In this document: positions 12,483 through 24,665 of the stretch, piece by piece | Layout: each line of letters begins with the position of its first letter | Numbering within the stretch: position 1 is the first letter of the stretch | Assembly (NCBI RefSeq): GCF_007655135.1 | Contig: NC_045129.1 | Span: 29,389,122-29,453,121 of the forward strand | Length of the DNA: 64,000 nt | Direction: 5' to 3' | Origin: Punica granatum | Lineage: Eukaryota; Streptophyta; Magnoliopsida; Myrtales; Lythraceae | Position numbers and translations under genes: made by a program | The notes under the pieces: generated by a model | Databases searched by the model: none | The model's input: the letters and a program-made list of their open reading frames with translations, nothing else | What the model was told of the DNA's origin: nothing

Positions 12483-12832
12483 ATCCACTACTAGAACCAA
12501 GATCGAGTAAATGCATGTTTGAGATAAAAACAATTGGTTCGAATTGCTAGATTCTTGCTGGTCTATCATGTTGATCTCAAACTAAGTCGATTGATCAACA
12601 TTGAAGCGCTAAGAATATGTAGCTAGTAACATAGTTCAGATACGAGATTTTTTGGCATTGCTGATCCTCGATGGCTACTTGTAAATGATTGAAAGCCTTG
12701 AAACTCAATGCCATCCAACGAGCTGGGTCTATCCCAGATAAAGGATAAGAGAAGGGATAAATGGAAGCTTTATTGTATATTTATTCAAATTAAAAATGAT
12801 TGCACTAGAGAAATAACGGAATCTATTTGTTT
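12483..12832. repeat. Local tandem duplication, copy 1, right part
   Basis: Matches 14758-14974 and, after the element inserted there, 17059-17172. Shared blocks include CACTACTAGAACCAAGAT, GGCTACTTGTAAATGATT and TGCACTAGAGAAATAA. The following 12833-13143 has no partner within the window, contains a T run (12847-12862) and no gene. Confidence 0.75.
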
Positions 12833-13143
12833 GTCCAGAAGTTGAGTTTTTTTTTTTTTTTTGCATTTCTGTTGGATTTAGGGATGGGGAGATTTCTTGC
12901 TATGCCAAGAGCAAGTTAGGTGCATATTTCAAGTCCTAACTTATTGCTCTTAGTTGCTTTGTCTAAAACGGAAAACAATGCTTCCTTGGTGGCATCATCC
13001 AGAAAAAAAAATTGCCAGATCAACCTCACTTTTAAAATCAGTTATATATTGTGGCAATGCTATTGTATGATACAATTGTGTGTTCTCGATATCGGTTTGT
13101 GAAATGCAGTCGAAACTGAGAGAACGGTTGCATGGCAATTCCA

Positions 13144-13422
13144 AGTTTAACTAATTTGGGCAAAAATAGAAACTTCATAACGACTTAATGATCTAAGCTC
13201 ACAGAGAGAGTTATTTTTTGTTTCGGTTATAAGGGATACTAAAATCCCACAACGAGCACAGGTAATCTCACAGCAAGAATCAAATCTTGAATCTCTTGAT
13301 TACCAAATGAATGCGTATATCACTATGCTGCACTCTCTTTGATCAAAGACAACTTTTATGATCGACAAAAGAAAATAAGAAGAATATTTCGTCTTATTAG
13401 TCCTTAAAATAGCTTGAGAATC

Positions 13423-13454
<32 letters not shown>

Positions 13455-13880
13455 TCTAATTCAATTTCCTTTTTAGTTTATAATTGATTTCCTTGTGGTC
13501 ATTAAAGTCATTTATAGGGTTGTCTCCATCATTTGTTGCTAATTAATTGAAGTATTAAGGCCACTAAGAAATAGTTTAGTTAAGCTCGTTTCTTCGAGAA
13601 ATTATTGTTTAGACGATAATGATGGGACTACTTATACAATTCACCTAATTGATTAAATTATTTAAATGATCGGTACACAAAATTATTGGTCAGGATACAT
13701 AAATGATTGCGCACTATGCCACAAAGCCAACTATAACTGTAAATATATATCTATACATATTTATATTTATTGTATCTTGAAAAACGATGATTTCACAATT
13801 CTAGTTGGTCGGTTAAGTGAGGTGGGAATTGCCAATGATAATGACAAAAATGGACGAAACTAAGAAATCCCACCTGTATG
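13144..13880. repeat. Local tandem duplication, copy 2, left part
   Basis: Repeats window positions 1-1393 with several deletions. It runs on past 13880 into sequence (13881-14757) that copy 1 lacks. It includes SINE copy S2 and a (TA)n run at 13435-13454. No coding potential is seen. Confidence 0.75.
13205..13345 (-). mobile_element. tRNA-derived SINE, copy S2
   Basis: Same family and orientation as the copy at 43-228, lying at the equivalent place in the second duplication unit, so the two are one ancient insertion copied by the duplication. The T-rich tail (13210-13218) is short. Confidence 0.55.
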
Positions 13881-14757
13881 CATTTATATGCTATGATTAT
13901 ATCTTGGACAGGGAGTGGAGAAAAGAATTCGTAATTTTTTTTTATTTCAGGTCCAGCGTGAATTTCAAATTGAGGGTTACTTGTTACATTAAACAGCACT
14001 CTTTCTGACAAGACTGTATTTCAATGCCAGGGTGAAAAAGTTAGGCTTTGTGAAATGGTCCGATTGATATGTGATATGATATGATACAATTTTTTTATTA
14101 AATGGATTATTACGAAAGTATTTAAAAAGATCGCTTAAACTGGATGTGGGCAAGTCTTATTCCACGATTTGAATAGTGCAGCCAAGTTTATTTTTGGATA
14201 AAAAGAAAAAATTATTTAATGCAAGACAGAAATCTGTTTTACGAAACGTTAGAGTACAAAACTTATGGTTAATTGTTAACCGTGGGTTAGCAATTAGAGT
14301 TTTCACTTACACTAAATCACAAGTTGAGGGTTAGCAAATAGATCTTTTTCTCTCGCACTTTAATTTTTATATATTATTTATAAATTGTTAATTATCACTG
14401 TACATTGAATTTCCTTTTCGTCTGCTCCTTCCAGACAGACCACAAAAACATGTGGCTCATGCGTTACATTGACGACATAACTTTGAATTGGACATCGATT
14501 GCCCCAATTCAGAGATGGACCTCAACCACCATTCCCAGTCCGTGAAAACCATGAAACACAAATCCCTATCCAATCGGACCAAAAATTTGACTAGAATTAA
14601 CATCAAAATCTATCACAAGAATCGTGACGAACTTTCCCGCTCCTAATTGAAAGAATTACTCCGCATACAATTGAAGCCTAATTTTAGATGTACCGGGTGC
14701 GTTGTATAATGGTTTTGGATAATATGCGACTATATACGAGTGAAGTGCTTTGGACCC
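13881..14757. other. Intergenic, no gene seen
   Basis: AT-rich sequence without a supported gene. It is probably ancestral to both duplication copies and was lost from copy 1 together with the outer LTR of gypsy element A. Confidence 0.5.
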
Positions 14758-14974
14758 ACTACTAGAACCAAGATAAAGTAAATGCACGTTTTAGAAAAGA
14801 ACAATTGGTTCGAATTGCTAGATTCTCGCAGGTCTATCATGCTGATCTCAAAACTAAGTCAATTGATCCACGTTGAAGCGCTAAGAATATTATAACATAT
14901 AAGTTCAGATACGTGAGTTTTTGGTATTGCTGAGCCTCGATGGCTACTTGTAAATGATTATAAGCCTAAAAAAT

Positions 14975-17058
14975 TGTTAGGATCTCGGTTTTCGGACTTT
15001 AATCACTTGCACATCACGAGTCTTGAGTGACCTGCAAAAAGGGGATGAACGGGAGGTAATCTGAATTTTCTTCTCTGATACTTAAATGAGAATGGATGGA
15101 AGAAAGGTAGAAGAATTGAACCTAGGGTTTAGGCGCTGGAGAGATATTTATAGGAATCCCGATGTATCTATATCGAGATATCGTAATCTTTGTAGAATAT
15201 TTGGTAATAAATAATAGGTAGATGTACTTATCATATATAACGTTAGAGATATAAAATAATATCTCGTAGATAATATATATACAGTAGTAGAATATTCAAA
15301 AAATAATACAAAGATATCATGAGATATCATGAGATATATAATAGATATATCATCAAAATATGATTATCAGTTCGGTGTATCAAGGTGGTCTCGTGATGGT
15401 AAGTCAAGCTGGATGGGTTGGGCCAATTTTTTGGTTCCTAACATAGCCCCTTCCCGTGAGCTCGAGAGGTCGCAGCGGATCAAAGACACGTGCCATTATT
15501 ATCACATTGTAAGCAATGCCTTGTCTTGAGAGATTTTCCTTCGCGTTATAAGAGACATCTTTACTTCAAGTAGGTTTCTCATCGCATAATGGGGAATGGC
15601 CTCATTATGAGAAGTCTTTAGGCATCGTGTTATAAGCGATAGCCTCGTTAAGAGAGGTTTTTAGGCATCACATTATGAGCGAAGACCTAGTTATGAGAGG
15701 GGTTAAACATTGCGTTATTATCGCGTGGGCATGGTTTTTAGGCTTCCACCGCCGATTTCGGAATGTTCTGTTGGACACATGGCCTGTGACCCAATCGGAA
15801 TTGAAGTCGTCACTACACTATTTTATTTGGCCGGTGAGCCACCTAAAGACACCTACGAGGTCAAGATACTAACCGCCTAAGAATTTAAATTTGACTCGGT
15901 CTTTCTAACCATTGAAATAAGTATGTTGGCTTTGTTACGAGATTAGATACCCATAAACCAATAACTCGCACTTTCGGTACCCTCCCGGACTCCTAATAGT
16001 TCTAACACTTTTTATTCGTTAAAGTCAAGTTATTTAATCCTAGGGTCGAGTCTACACTTGTGAATGTACAAGGAAATTAAAAAAATCAATTACAGACTCT
16101 ACACGATACACGATACACGTGCTTATACAATCATACCGTCCGACTCAACATGGCCACACATTCGAGCCAAGAAAGAATGAAAAGGGCCATACCTATGGGC
16201 CATTTATACATTGGCCATACATTCAAGCCGACATTCACACAACGGGCCTAGTGGGCCTAAACTCCAAAAGAGAAAAATGGCCTAGGGCTCCTAACCTAGA
16301 AAAATTTGAAGTTAATTTTCTATGTCTACTTATTTTATTCACAGTTTTCCTATTTCATTCACATGGTCATATTTAAGTGAATCGGCCGATTAATCCCTAA
16401 AATCTATATAAAAAAGAAACAATCTTAATTCCCAAGGTCATTTTGACCTTCAATTTAAATCTTAGGACTCAATTAGTGGGTTGGTTACCCTTAATTCCTG
16501 TGGCACATGTCAGTATACATGATTATTCATTTTCACACAAGAAACCGAATGATTAACCCAATTAAGTCGAGTGGTTGACTTTAATCCGGCTTAGGGAACC
16601 TCGAGTCCTAATGACCCACCCTCAAAGTCTGATGGACTTTCCTAAAAGTCTAAGACACCCTAATTGTATCGAATTACCCCTAGGCTCATGTAATTAAGTC
16701 AAAGGTAATGACCGCAATTACCCAAAATCATCTTGGCACTTGTAGGTAATTGGAGACGTATCTATATGAGTCTCGAGATATATGTATCGGGATATTGTAA
16801 TCTGTGTAGAATGATAACAAATAAGAAGTGGATGTACTTGACATATTTAATGTAAAAGATAGGAAATAATATCTCTAGATAAGATATATACATAAGTAGA
16901 ATATTTAAGAGATAATATCAAAGATATTAGGATATATATGAGAGATAATTGTGGAAGAAATATATTCACAAGATATTATTACCTGTTCAATGTATCAAGG
17001 TGGGTCCGTGATGGTAAGTCGAGCCTGATAAATCGGACCAATTTTCTAATCTCTAACA
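14975..17058 (-). mobile_element. Non-autonomous LTR retrotransposon (LARD-like)
   Basis: The 3' LTR is 14975-15443 (469 bp, TGTTAG to CTAACA). The 5' LTR is 16745-17058, missing its R-U5 part. A polypurine tract (RC of 15444-15456, GGGAAGGGG core) abuts the 3' LTR, which sets the minus orientation. A TATA-like motif (CCTATAAATATCTC on the minus strand, near 15140-15153) fits the LTR promoter. Target repeats AAAAT (14970-14974) and AAACT (17059-17063) differ by one base, and the empty site in copy 1 reads AAACT. The 1.3-kb inside has no coding frame; part is an imperfect 45-bp tandem repeat. Confidence 0.75.
15530..15735. repeat. Degenerate tandem repeat inside the LARD-like element
   Basis: Four or five imperfect units of about 40-50 bp around the core GCGTTATAAGCGATAGCCTC and GAGAGGTTTTTAGGCATC, alternating ATTATGAG and GTTATAAG. 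No function is visible. Confidence 0.65.
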
Positions 17059-17251
17059 AAACTCAATGTAATCCAAAGAGCTCGGTCTATCCCAGATAGA
17101 GGACAAGAGAAAGGAAAATAAATGGAAGATCTAGAGTATATTCAAATTATATATGGTTGTACTAGAGAAATAAGACGTTGTGGCAATAGTGCCACTCTCA
17201 ACCGGATATTAGGAGGTTATGAGTTCAATTTTTATCGGGAAGACTCCCTGA

Positions 17252-17967
17252 TGCGATTCCCGCCAAGAATGACGAGACTCGACAACTAAAGGAACCCAAG
17301 ATCGTTCCACGATCAAATTTAATTGACAAACCCTCGACCCGTTATTTACAACATAAACAAGAACTTCGGTATAGGAAGACGCCACAAACGGTGGTGAAAA
17401 ACCGTTTGATAAGTCGATGATGAACGCCACGGAAATTTACGATAAGTTCAAATTAGTTCTTCAATAACCAAAGAGAATACTCTCACAATTTTCTGAATGT
17501 TCATTTTTTCTTAAAAATTGACAAGATGAGTATATATAGACCAAAACTAATTCCTAATCTAGCCATGTCTCATCGTAAAGTAAGGAAAATAAAATCTAAA
17601 GTATCTATAGAGATATAACTTCATCTATAAAGATATGAAATCTAAATATTCCTATAATATCTCCATCAAATTTAAACTTTAAACAAATCTGATGATATCT
17701 TCTCTTGATCTTAAAAAAATTCTAGAAACTTCCTCAAACACTTGTTGAATTTAACCTTGTCCAGAGTCTTCTATAACTTGAATCATGTTGATGGATCTTT
17801 GTTGATCACGTGGTTCATATCCAATGGGCCTCCATGAATTTGCTTGAGCCCAAACCTCTTGAATCAGGCTGTTGAGTTCATCTTTAAACTTCTTTGCTCG
17901 TGCTCACGTAATCGGTCCAATTGGAATTTGAACTGGATCCCTTGAAGTCGTGCTACGATTTGCACCA
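17252..17967 (-). repeat. 3' LTR of gypsy element B
   Basis: 716 bp, reading on the minus strand from TGGTGCAAATCG to GGGAATCGCA. It is about 90 percent alike to the 5' LTR by eye. The polypurine tract AAGAGGAGGGGAA lies directly upstream (RC of 17968-17980), which fixes this boundary. Confidence 0.85.
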
Positions 17968-19021
17968 TTCCCCTCCTCTTGAAAAGGATTTGCCCTCAAA
18001 TCATCACATACATCAAAAAGAAGCAAATCAGCAACATTAAAAGTAACACTTACATTGTACTCACCAGGTAAGTCTAATTTGTAAGCGTTGTCATTGATGC
18101 GCTCTATGACTTGAAAAGGACCATCCCCTCTTGGATGCAATTTGGAACGTCTTTGCACCGGAAATCTATCTTTCCTCATGTGCAACCAAACCCAATCTTT
18201 GGGTTCAAAAATCATCTTATGACGCCCCTTGTTGGCATGTTTTGCATACTGCTCTGTTTTTCGCTCAATGTTGAGTCTTGCTTTCTCATGAATCTGCTTA
18301 ACAAATTCACCTTTTTTTTACCATCTAAATTAACATGCTCAGTCAAAGGTAAATGAGATAAATCCAATGGAGTTAATGGATTAAATGCATAAACAATTTC
18401 AAATGGTGAAAATTTAGTAGCAGAATGAACGGATCTATTATAAACAAATTCAACATGTGGTAAACACTCTTCCCATGTTTTGATGTTCTTTTTAATGATT
18501 GCCCTCAACAAAGTAGACAAAGTCTTATTTACTAATTTTGTTTGTCCATCAATTTGTGGGTGACAAGTAGTAGAAAATAATAGCTTAATATCTAACTTAC
18601 ACTATAAAGTCTTCCAAAAATAGCTCAAGAACTTAGCATCTCTATCTGAAATAATTGTTCTAGGCATGCCATGTAACCTCACAATCTCCTTAAAGAACAA
18701 ATCAGCAACATGCGAAGCATCATTCGTTTTGTGACATAGAATAAAGCGTGTCATCTTAGAAAATCTATCCACAACCACAAAAATTGAATCTCTTCCACGT
18801 TTAGTCTTAGGTAGTCCTAACACAAAGTACATTGAAATATCAATCCAATGCTCACTAGGAATAGATAAATGAGTATACAAACTGTTGGGTTGCACTCTGG
18901 ATTTAGTTTGCCTACATGTAACACATCTACCACAAATTCTCTCAACATCTCTTTTCATATGTGGCCAATAGAAATGTTCTTGCAATATAGCTAAAGTCTT
19001 TGCAACTCTAAAATGTCTCAT
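17904..19021 (-). pseudogene. Gypsy element B integrase and C-terminal region, broken
   Basis: Integrase would insert the cDNA copy. Visible in order are the zinc-binding module (HF..., then [12 protein letters not shown], about 18870-18960), the core with WIDISMYF (first Asp) and [14 protein letters not shown] (second Asp), then [18 protein letters not shown], and a C-terminal [17 protein letters not shown] domain. A stop at 18602-18604 and a frameshift before 18215 split it. The third catalytic residue, Glu of the usual DGQTE motif, is Lys here (codon RC of 18536-18538). Confidence 0.85.
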
Positions 19022-20516
19022 TAATCCCCATCATGAGATTCATGCACTAATAACTCCCTTAAGAAACAATTAGACACGCATAACTTATTCTTTCGAAATA
19101 GGAACCCATCATGCCTAAAGTACTTACCACAAGGAGTTTTCTCACAAGCCCAATATTCTTCACAAAATTCATGATCATCAGCATATAAATTTTTAATGTG
19201 CTCAAAACTAAGCAATTTTACATCAAGTGTAGAGAGTAATGCATACCTACAAGAAAGTGCATCAACGATCACATTCTCCTTACCTTGCTTATACCGAATG
19301 ACGTATGGAAACGTCTCAATAAACTCTACCCATCGGACATGTCTTTTGTTTAGCTTGTGTTGGCCCTTCAAGTGTTTTAAGGACTCATGATCGGTATGAA
19401 TCACAAACTCCTTAGGCCATAAATAGTGCTGCCGCGTCTCTAAAGCCCGAACCAATGCATGTAACTCATTGTCATAAATTAGATAGTTTAAGGCTGCCCC
19501 GCCTAGTTTTTCGCTGAAGTAAGCAATTTGTCGTCCTTCATGCGTAAGAATTGCACCTATACCAATACCTGAAACATCACATTCAATCTCAAAAGTTTTT
19601 GAAAAGTTAGGTAAAGATAATAAATGAGCGTTGGTCAGCTTCTCTTTGATTAGCTGAAACGCCTTCTCTTGTTCTTCTCCCCATCTAAATCCGACGTTCT
19701 TTGTTATCACTTCAGTAAGTAGTGCTGCTATGCTACTAAAGTCATTTACGAACCGCCGGTAAAAACTAGCAAGTCCATGAAAACTACGAACATTACCTAC
19801 ACTTGTGGGACTCGGCCATTCTTGGATTGCACGTACCTTCTCTTCATCAACCTGTATACCTTGTGCATAAACAACAAATCCCAAAAATACAAGCTTATCG
19901 GTGCAAAAAGTACACTTCTTCAGATTAGTAAAAAGTTATTTCTAAGCACGTCTAAAACATATTTCAAATGTACCTTATGATCATCCAAGTTTTTGCTATA
20001 AACAAGTATATCATCAAAGTAGACAACAACAAATTTATCTATAAATGCACGCAAAACATGATTCATAAGTCTCATAAAAGTGCTCGGAGTATTAGTCAAA
20101 CCAAAAGGCATAACTAACCATTCATACAAACCATATTTTGTTTTAAAGGTAATTTTCCATTCATCTCCTTCTTTCATTCTAATCTAATGATAACCACTCT
20201 TTAAATCAATTTTAGAAAATACACAAGAACAATGTAGCTCATCTAACATATCATCTAAGCGAGGAATAAGATGACGATACTTTACCGTTATGTTGTTGAT
20301 TGCTCGGCAATCAACGCACATTCTCCAAGTCCCATCCTTCTTAGGTACAAGTATAACTGGAACGGCGCATGGGCTCATGCTCTCCCTCACGTACCCTTTC
20401 TCCAACAACTCACTTACCTGCCGTTGAAGCTCCTTTGTCTCCTCAGGATTGCTCCTATAGGCTGGTCGATTTGAAATTGTCGCACCGGGAACAATATCAA
20501 TTTGATGTTCAATTCC
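19021..20516 (-). pseudogene. Gypsy element B reverse transcriptase / RNase H, broken
   Basis: Reverse transcriptase motifs run from [20 protein letters not shown] through [10 protein letters not shown] and [12 protein letters not shown] to the catalytic [11 protein letters not shown] (about 20000-20030). Then FLGFVV, the primer-grip-like [12 protein letters not shown], and the RNase H core ([23 protein letters not shown]) follow to [11 protein letters not shown] stop splits SGYH from the next block (20184-20186), a frameshift lies at about 19885-19925, and another joins the RNase H end to integrase near 19021. The YFDD active site itself is intact. Confidence 0.88.
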
Positions 20517-21629
20517 TCAGATTGAAGGTAATCCATGTGGTGTTTCATCGGAAAAGACATCTTCATACTCCTGCAAAAGAGAAATCACAGAACTAGGCAG
20601 AGCGAGGTCAAGTTCGTCAGTATTGAAAAATGCCTTTTTGTACAAAAGTACAATCATCGGCTGATTTGAAAATATTGCTCGCTTAATTTCACTCATTTTT
20701 GCATAGAAATTCTTTTGTTTTCTCTCTGATTTTCTCTCAATGGCCGAATTTTGATTTTCTTTTTCTCTCTCATTTTTCTCGGCTTCTATCTGATTTTCAC
20801 TCTTTTTCTTTTGTTCACTCTCTTTTTGCAATCTCACTTGATCCTCATATACTTGCTGCGGTGTCAATGGTACAAAAGTGATCGATCGTTGATTAAGTAC
20901 AAATGAATATTTGTTCGTAAAGCCATCATGCTTCGCATGCCTATCAAACTGCCATGGACGCTCTAGCAACAAGTGTCCTGCTTGCATTGGTACTACATCA
21001 CACAACACTTCATCTTCGTATTTACCGATTTGAAATGCAACTAACACCTATTTGTTCACCCTTATCTCACCACTATCATTTAACCATTGTAGCTTGTACG
21101 GCTTAGGATGCTTCAACATGGACAGTCCCAATTTTTCCACCATTGTTGTGCTTACAACATTAGTACAACTACCACCATCAATAATCACACTACATACATT
21201 GTCTTTGATGTAGCACCTAGTGTGAAAGATGTTCTCCTGCTGCACTTCTTCAACTCCTTTTGTTTGCAAGTTCAATGCTCTCATTACCACCAATGTCAAT
21301 GCATCAGGGGCTAAATATTCATCCTCGGAAACGTCCTCCAATGGGGGCATGTCATCAGTGTCGGAATCTTCATCAAAACCAGCCCCATAATTCTTTTCAT
21401 CTTCAACCCTCGCTTCCCTCGGTTGAACTCTTTCCCTCTTACGTGCATTAAGAGCGTTTCGTGGCTGCTCCACAGGTGTGTTCTTTATTTGATCTATCCG
21501 TTCATGAACCTGCTCTAACTCCAACCTCACCACACGCCTCATCTTACTCATTATGGCCTCCATAAGTACTTTCGGATCAGCCAATTTCGTAGCACCTTCG
21601 GGAATATTCTTAGCACTGTTGTGAGACAT
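20517..21629 (-). pseudogene. Gypsy element B gag N-terminus fused to protease, broken
   Basis: The frame opens at 21629 (MSHNSAKNIPEGATKLADP) with the start of a plant gypsy gag, including a coiled-coil-like ELEQVHERIDQIKN. After GAGFDEDSD it jumps into a segment just before protease (MPPLEDVSEDEYLAPDAL). The capsid core and zinc knuckle are therefore missing, apparently by an in-frame deletion. The protease active site is IIDGGSCTNVVS. An in-frame stop lies at 21048-21050, a long Glu/Lys/Arg-rich linker follows (about 20690-20850), and the frame ends at a stop (20517-20519) before RT. Confidence 0.82.
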
Positions 21630-22216
21630 TATTGCTGCAAAATAAAGTTAGAAAGAAAGGACTTCACAATTCTCTCCCTTACATGTTTACACTCAAAAAT
21701 GTGAATCACTTTACACTCGTGTTTTCACTCAAACAAACGTAGCTTTTAACCCTTTAATGTTCTCACCACTCCTGCCTTTTTCCACTCGATAATTATCTTT
21801 CAGGTCTTTTGAAACTAAACAAACAATTCTCCAAAATTTCCAGCAGCAATTCACCAAGAACTTATCAAGGAAAATTAATAGTCGAAGGAAATTTAAGGAA
21901 GAAAGGAAACAAGAAAGAAGGCAACTACTATGAAGGATGAAATATATCAGAATGTTATATGTAATTCTGGGAACAGAATCAATGTAGATCACAAAGAAAG
22001 GGAAATAACAATTTTAGAATGGTTTGATGCAAAGAATTTGGATCAAATTGACAACAACAGCTGTTTTCTTTTCTTTTGTTTTTTTTTTCGGCTCTTTTTT
22101 TTTGGTCGAATTATTTTTTACTTTTTTTTTGCTGCTAACAATCCACAAAGGACAAACTAGACGGAATGAAATTCAGCAAATTGAAACGAAATAGATAGGA
22201 TAAATCTGATTTGGAG

Positions 22217-22234
22217 CCTGATGCTTTGATACCA
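22217..22234 (-). other. Primer-binding site of gypsy element B
   Basis: On the minus strand TGGTATCAAAGCATCAGG, five bases inside the 5' LTR end. It matches the initiator-Met tRNA complement TGGTATCAGAGC except for one base in the first twelve. Confidence 0.85.
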
Positions 22235-22239
22235 AATAA

Positions 22240-22976
22240 TGCGATTCCCGCCAAGAATGACGAGACCCAACAACTTAAGGAACCCAAGATCGTTCCATGA
22301 TCAGATTTGATTGATAAACCCTCGACCCGTTGTTTACAACATAAACAAGAACATTGGTATAACTGACCTTAACTCGTTGTTTATTGCGAAACAAGAACCT
22401 CGGCATAGGAAGAAGCCACAAACGGTGGTGGAAAGTCATTTGATAAGTCGATGATGAACGCCACGAAAATTTACGATAAATTCGAATTAGTTCTTCAAGA
22501 ACCAAAGAGAATACTCTCACAATTTTCTGAATGTTCCTTTTTTCTTAAAAATTGACAAGATGAGTATATATAGACCAAAACTAATTTCTAATCTGACCAT
22601 GTCTCATTGTAAAGGAAGGAAAATAAAATCTAAAGTATCTATAGAGATATAACTTCATCTATAAAGATATGAAATCTAAATATTCCTAGAATATCTCCAT
22701 CAGATTTAAACTTTAAACAAATCTGATGATATCTTCTCTTGATCTTCAACAAATTCTAGAAACTTCCTCAAACACTTACTGAATTTAGCCTTGTTCGGAA
22801 TCTTCTATAACTTGAATCATGTTGATGGATCTTTGTTGATCACGTGGTTCATATCCAATGGGCCTCCATGAATTTGCTTGAGCCAAAACCTCTTGAATCA
22901 GGTCGTTGAATTTATCTTTAAACTTCTTTGCTCGTACTCGCGTAATCGGTCCAATTGGAAATTGAACTGGATCCCC
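22240..22976 (-). repeat. 5' LTR of gypsy element B, outer tip missing
   Basis: Matches 17252-17945 with one 45-bp local duplication (22345-22395). Homology stops at GGATCCC near 22976. The last 22 bp seen in the other LTR are absent, so the outer terminus was deleted. Confidence 0.85.
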
Positions 22977-23731
22977 GTACTTTTTTAATTCTCTTTCTTG
23001 ATCCCTTGTAAGTTCATGAACATTTTATATATCCGAGGAAAAATAATTATTAAAGCTATAAGTATTTTGAGTGAATTAAACATTAATATATGTCCATAAG
23101 TAAAAGAGAATTGGTGCATCTAATGAGGTGCATAAATAGAAATAAAAATAAAAATTAACTTGAATATATGAATAAATATATATAAAAAAATTTACGGTTG
23201 ACATGTACAATATTATACATATAAGTTATAATAATTATTATAGTGCTTAGTGTAGAAGATTATGGTATGAAATATTATAATTAATATTGACGATTTAAAA
23301 AAAATTTAAAAGATTATTTTTATAAATTACATGAAATTTTATTCTTTACCAAAAAATAACACGTTATTTTGGGTTTTTGTTTACTATATATAGTATTTTT
23401 TTATAAATATAAGGAACAAAGACTTTAATAAAAATTTACAAATCGTAGATCAACTTTCTTAAAATCTTACTGCATAATAATGAAGTAAAAATTGCACTAA
23501 TGGACTAATATTTTTATTGGGATTAAAGTATTAGATATTTTATAATTAATTATGCATAGTTGTATGTTTTATATTATAGAAGTTAATATGATAATGAAAA
23601 GATAGAATTATATACATAAAATATGAAGATATTACTTGAAAAATATTGTCACATTTAATATACAAAAAGTAAAACCTACTAAATGAGTATTTAGTGCTTC
23701 TGTATGAAATCAATTTTTTTTGGGTTAATCA
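22977..23731. other. AT-rich intergenic, no gene seen
   Basis: Very AT-rich with many T and A runs. No open frame with family features and no clear repeat was recognised. Confidence 0.5.
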
Positions 23732-24665
23732 CCCAAAAAAACACAACTTTTATAATTTTTTAAATATAGTACGACGTTTGGAAAATAGCATAGAAAATCA
23801 AGACCTTTGCTATTTTTTTCCTAAATATATCACGACCTTTGGATAGTAGCACAAAAAGACACAACCATTGCAATTTTTTTAAATATAATAAGACTTTTGA
23901 AAAATAGCACAGAAATACACGATCTTCAAGTTTAGTTGCGCATTTAGCACGACGTCAATTATTCTGTCAGAATAACAGCTAATATGGAGCTAACAATGCT
24001 AAGTGACACAACATGATTGGACAAATAGATCCCACAAGTTTTTATTTAATTAAAAATAATTATAAAAATTAAGAAAATTAAAGGAAATGAAAGGGGGATT
24101 CAACTTAATAAGAGGAAAGGGGAGAGGGCCAACGGTGGTGGTTACATCGGTGGCTACTATCTCCCAATTGGGCTCGCCGACTGCAGCGGGACTCCAATTA
24201 TATGGGTGATGGCCATAATAGGGGCACTCACAATCGGAATCGATAGAGCCCCGAAATTGAGGTTTTGTCATTTCGACAGGTGGGGACTCTGATTGTGTCC
24301 CTCGCAATCTATAATTTACTTCTTTATTTTTTTTTAGAAAAAAAATGTTCTTTTTTAATTTTCTTTAAATTTTAGAGATATTTTTTAATTAAATAAAAAT
24401 ATGTATGACCCACTTGTCCAATCATATTACGAGGTGCCGTTTTCTGTTACCATTACATTTGATGAATAATTGACATTGTGCCAGAATCGCAGTTAAACTT
24501 GAAGGTCGTGTCTTGCTATTTTTTAAAAATCTTACTATATTTATAAAAAAAATAGCAAGTGTTTTGTCTTTCTATATTACTATCAAAAATTCGTATTATA
24601 TTAAAAATATAAAAATCACGTATATTTGTACTATTTTTTAAAGATAGTATTATATTTAAATATAT
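23732..24665. mobile_element. Fold-back element with long inverted arms
   Basis: Arms of about 300 bp (23740-24060 and the reverse complement of 24350-24665) pair imperfectly, including TCAATTATTC near the inner ends and TGATTGGACAA. Each arm holds two or three sub-repeats of about 75 bp (TAGCACAGAAA, ATATAGTACGAC). The 200-bp centre (24100-24310) is markedly more GC-rich. Mutator-like is likely from the layout, but no target duplication could be read because the right edge runs into a TA repeat (24659-24681). Confidence 0.6.

Larger units (their letters stand above)
14758..17172. repeat. Local tandem duplication, copy 2, right part (interrupted)
   Basis: 14758-14974 and 17059-17172 together match 12483-12832. 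The 14975-17058 block between them is a later LTR-element insertion, so copy 1 serves as the empty site. Confidence 0.75.
17252..22976 (-). mobile_element. Ty3/gypsy LTR retrotransposon B
   Basis: Long direct LTRs (17252-17967 and 22240-22976) enclose protease, reverse transcriptase, RNase H and integrase remnants in gypsy order on the minus strand. The primer site next to the 5' LTR matches initiator-Met tRNA, and a polypurine tract abuts the 3' LTR. Most of gag is gone, and several stops and frameshifts break pol. The outermost bases of the 5' LTR are lost, so no target duplication can be read. The DGGSCTNV protease and the FEPKDWVW C-terminal motif suggest a chromovirus-type lineage, but I cannot fix it. 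Confidence 0.92.
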
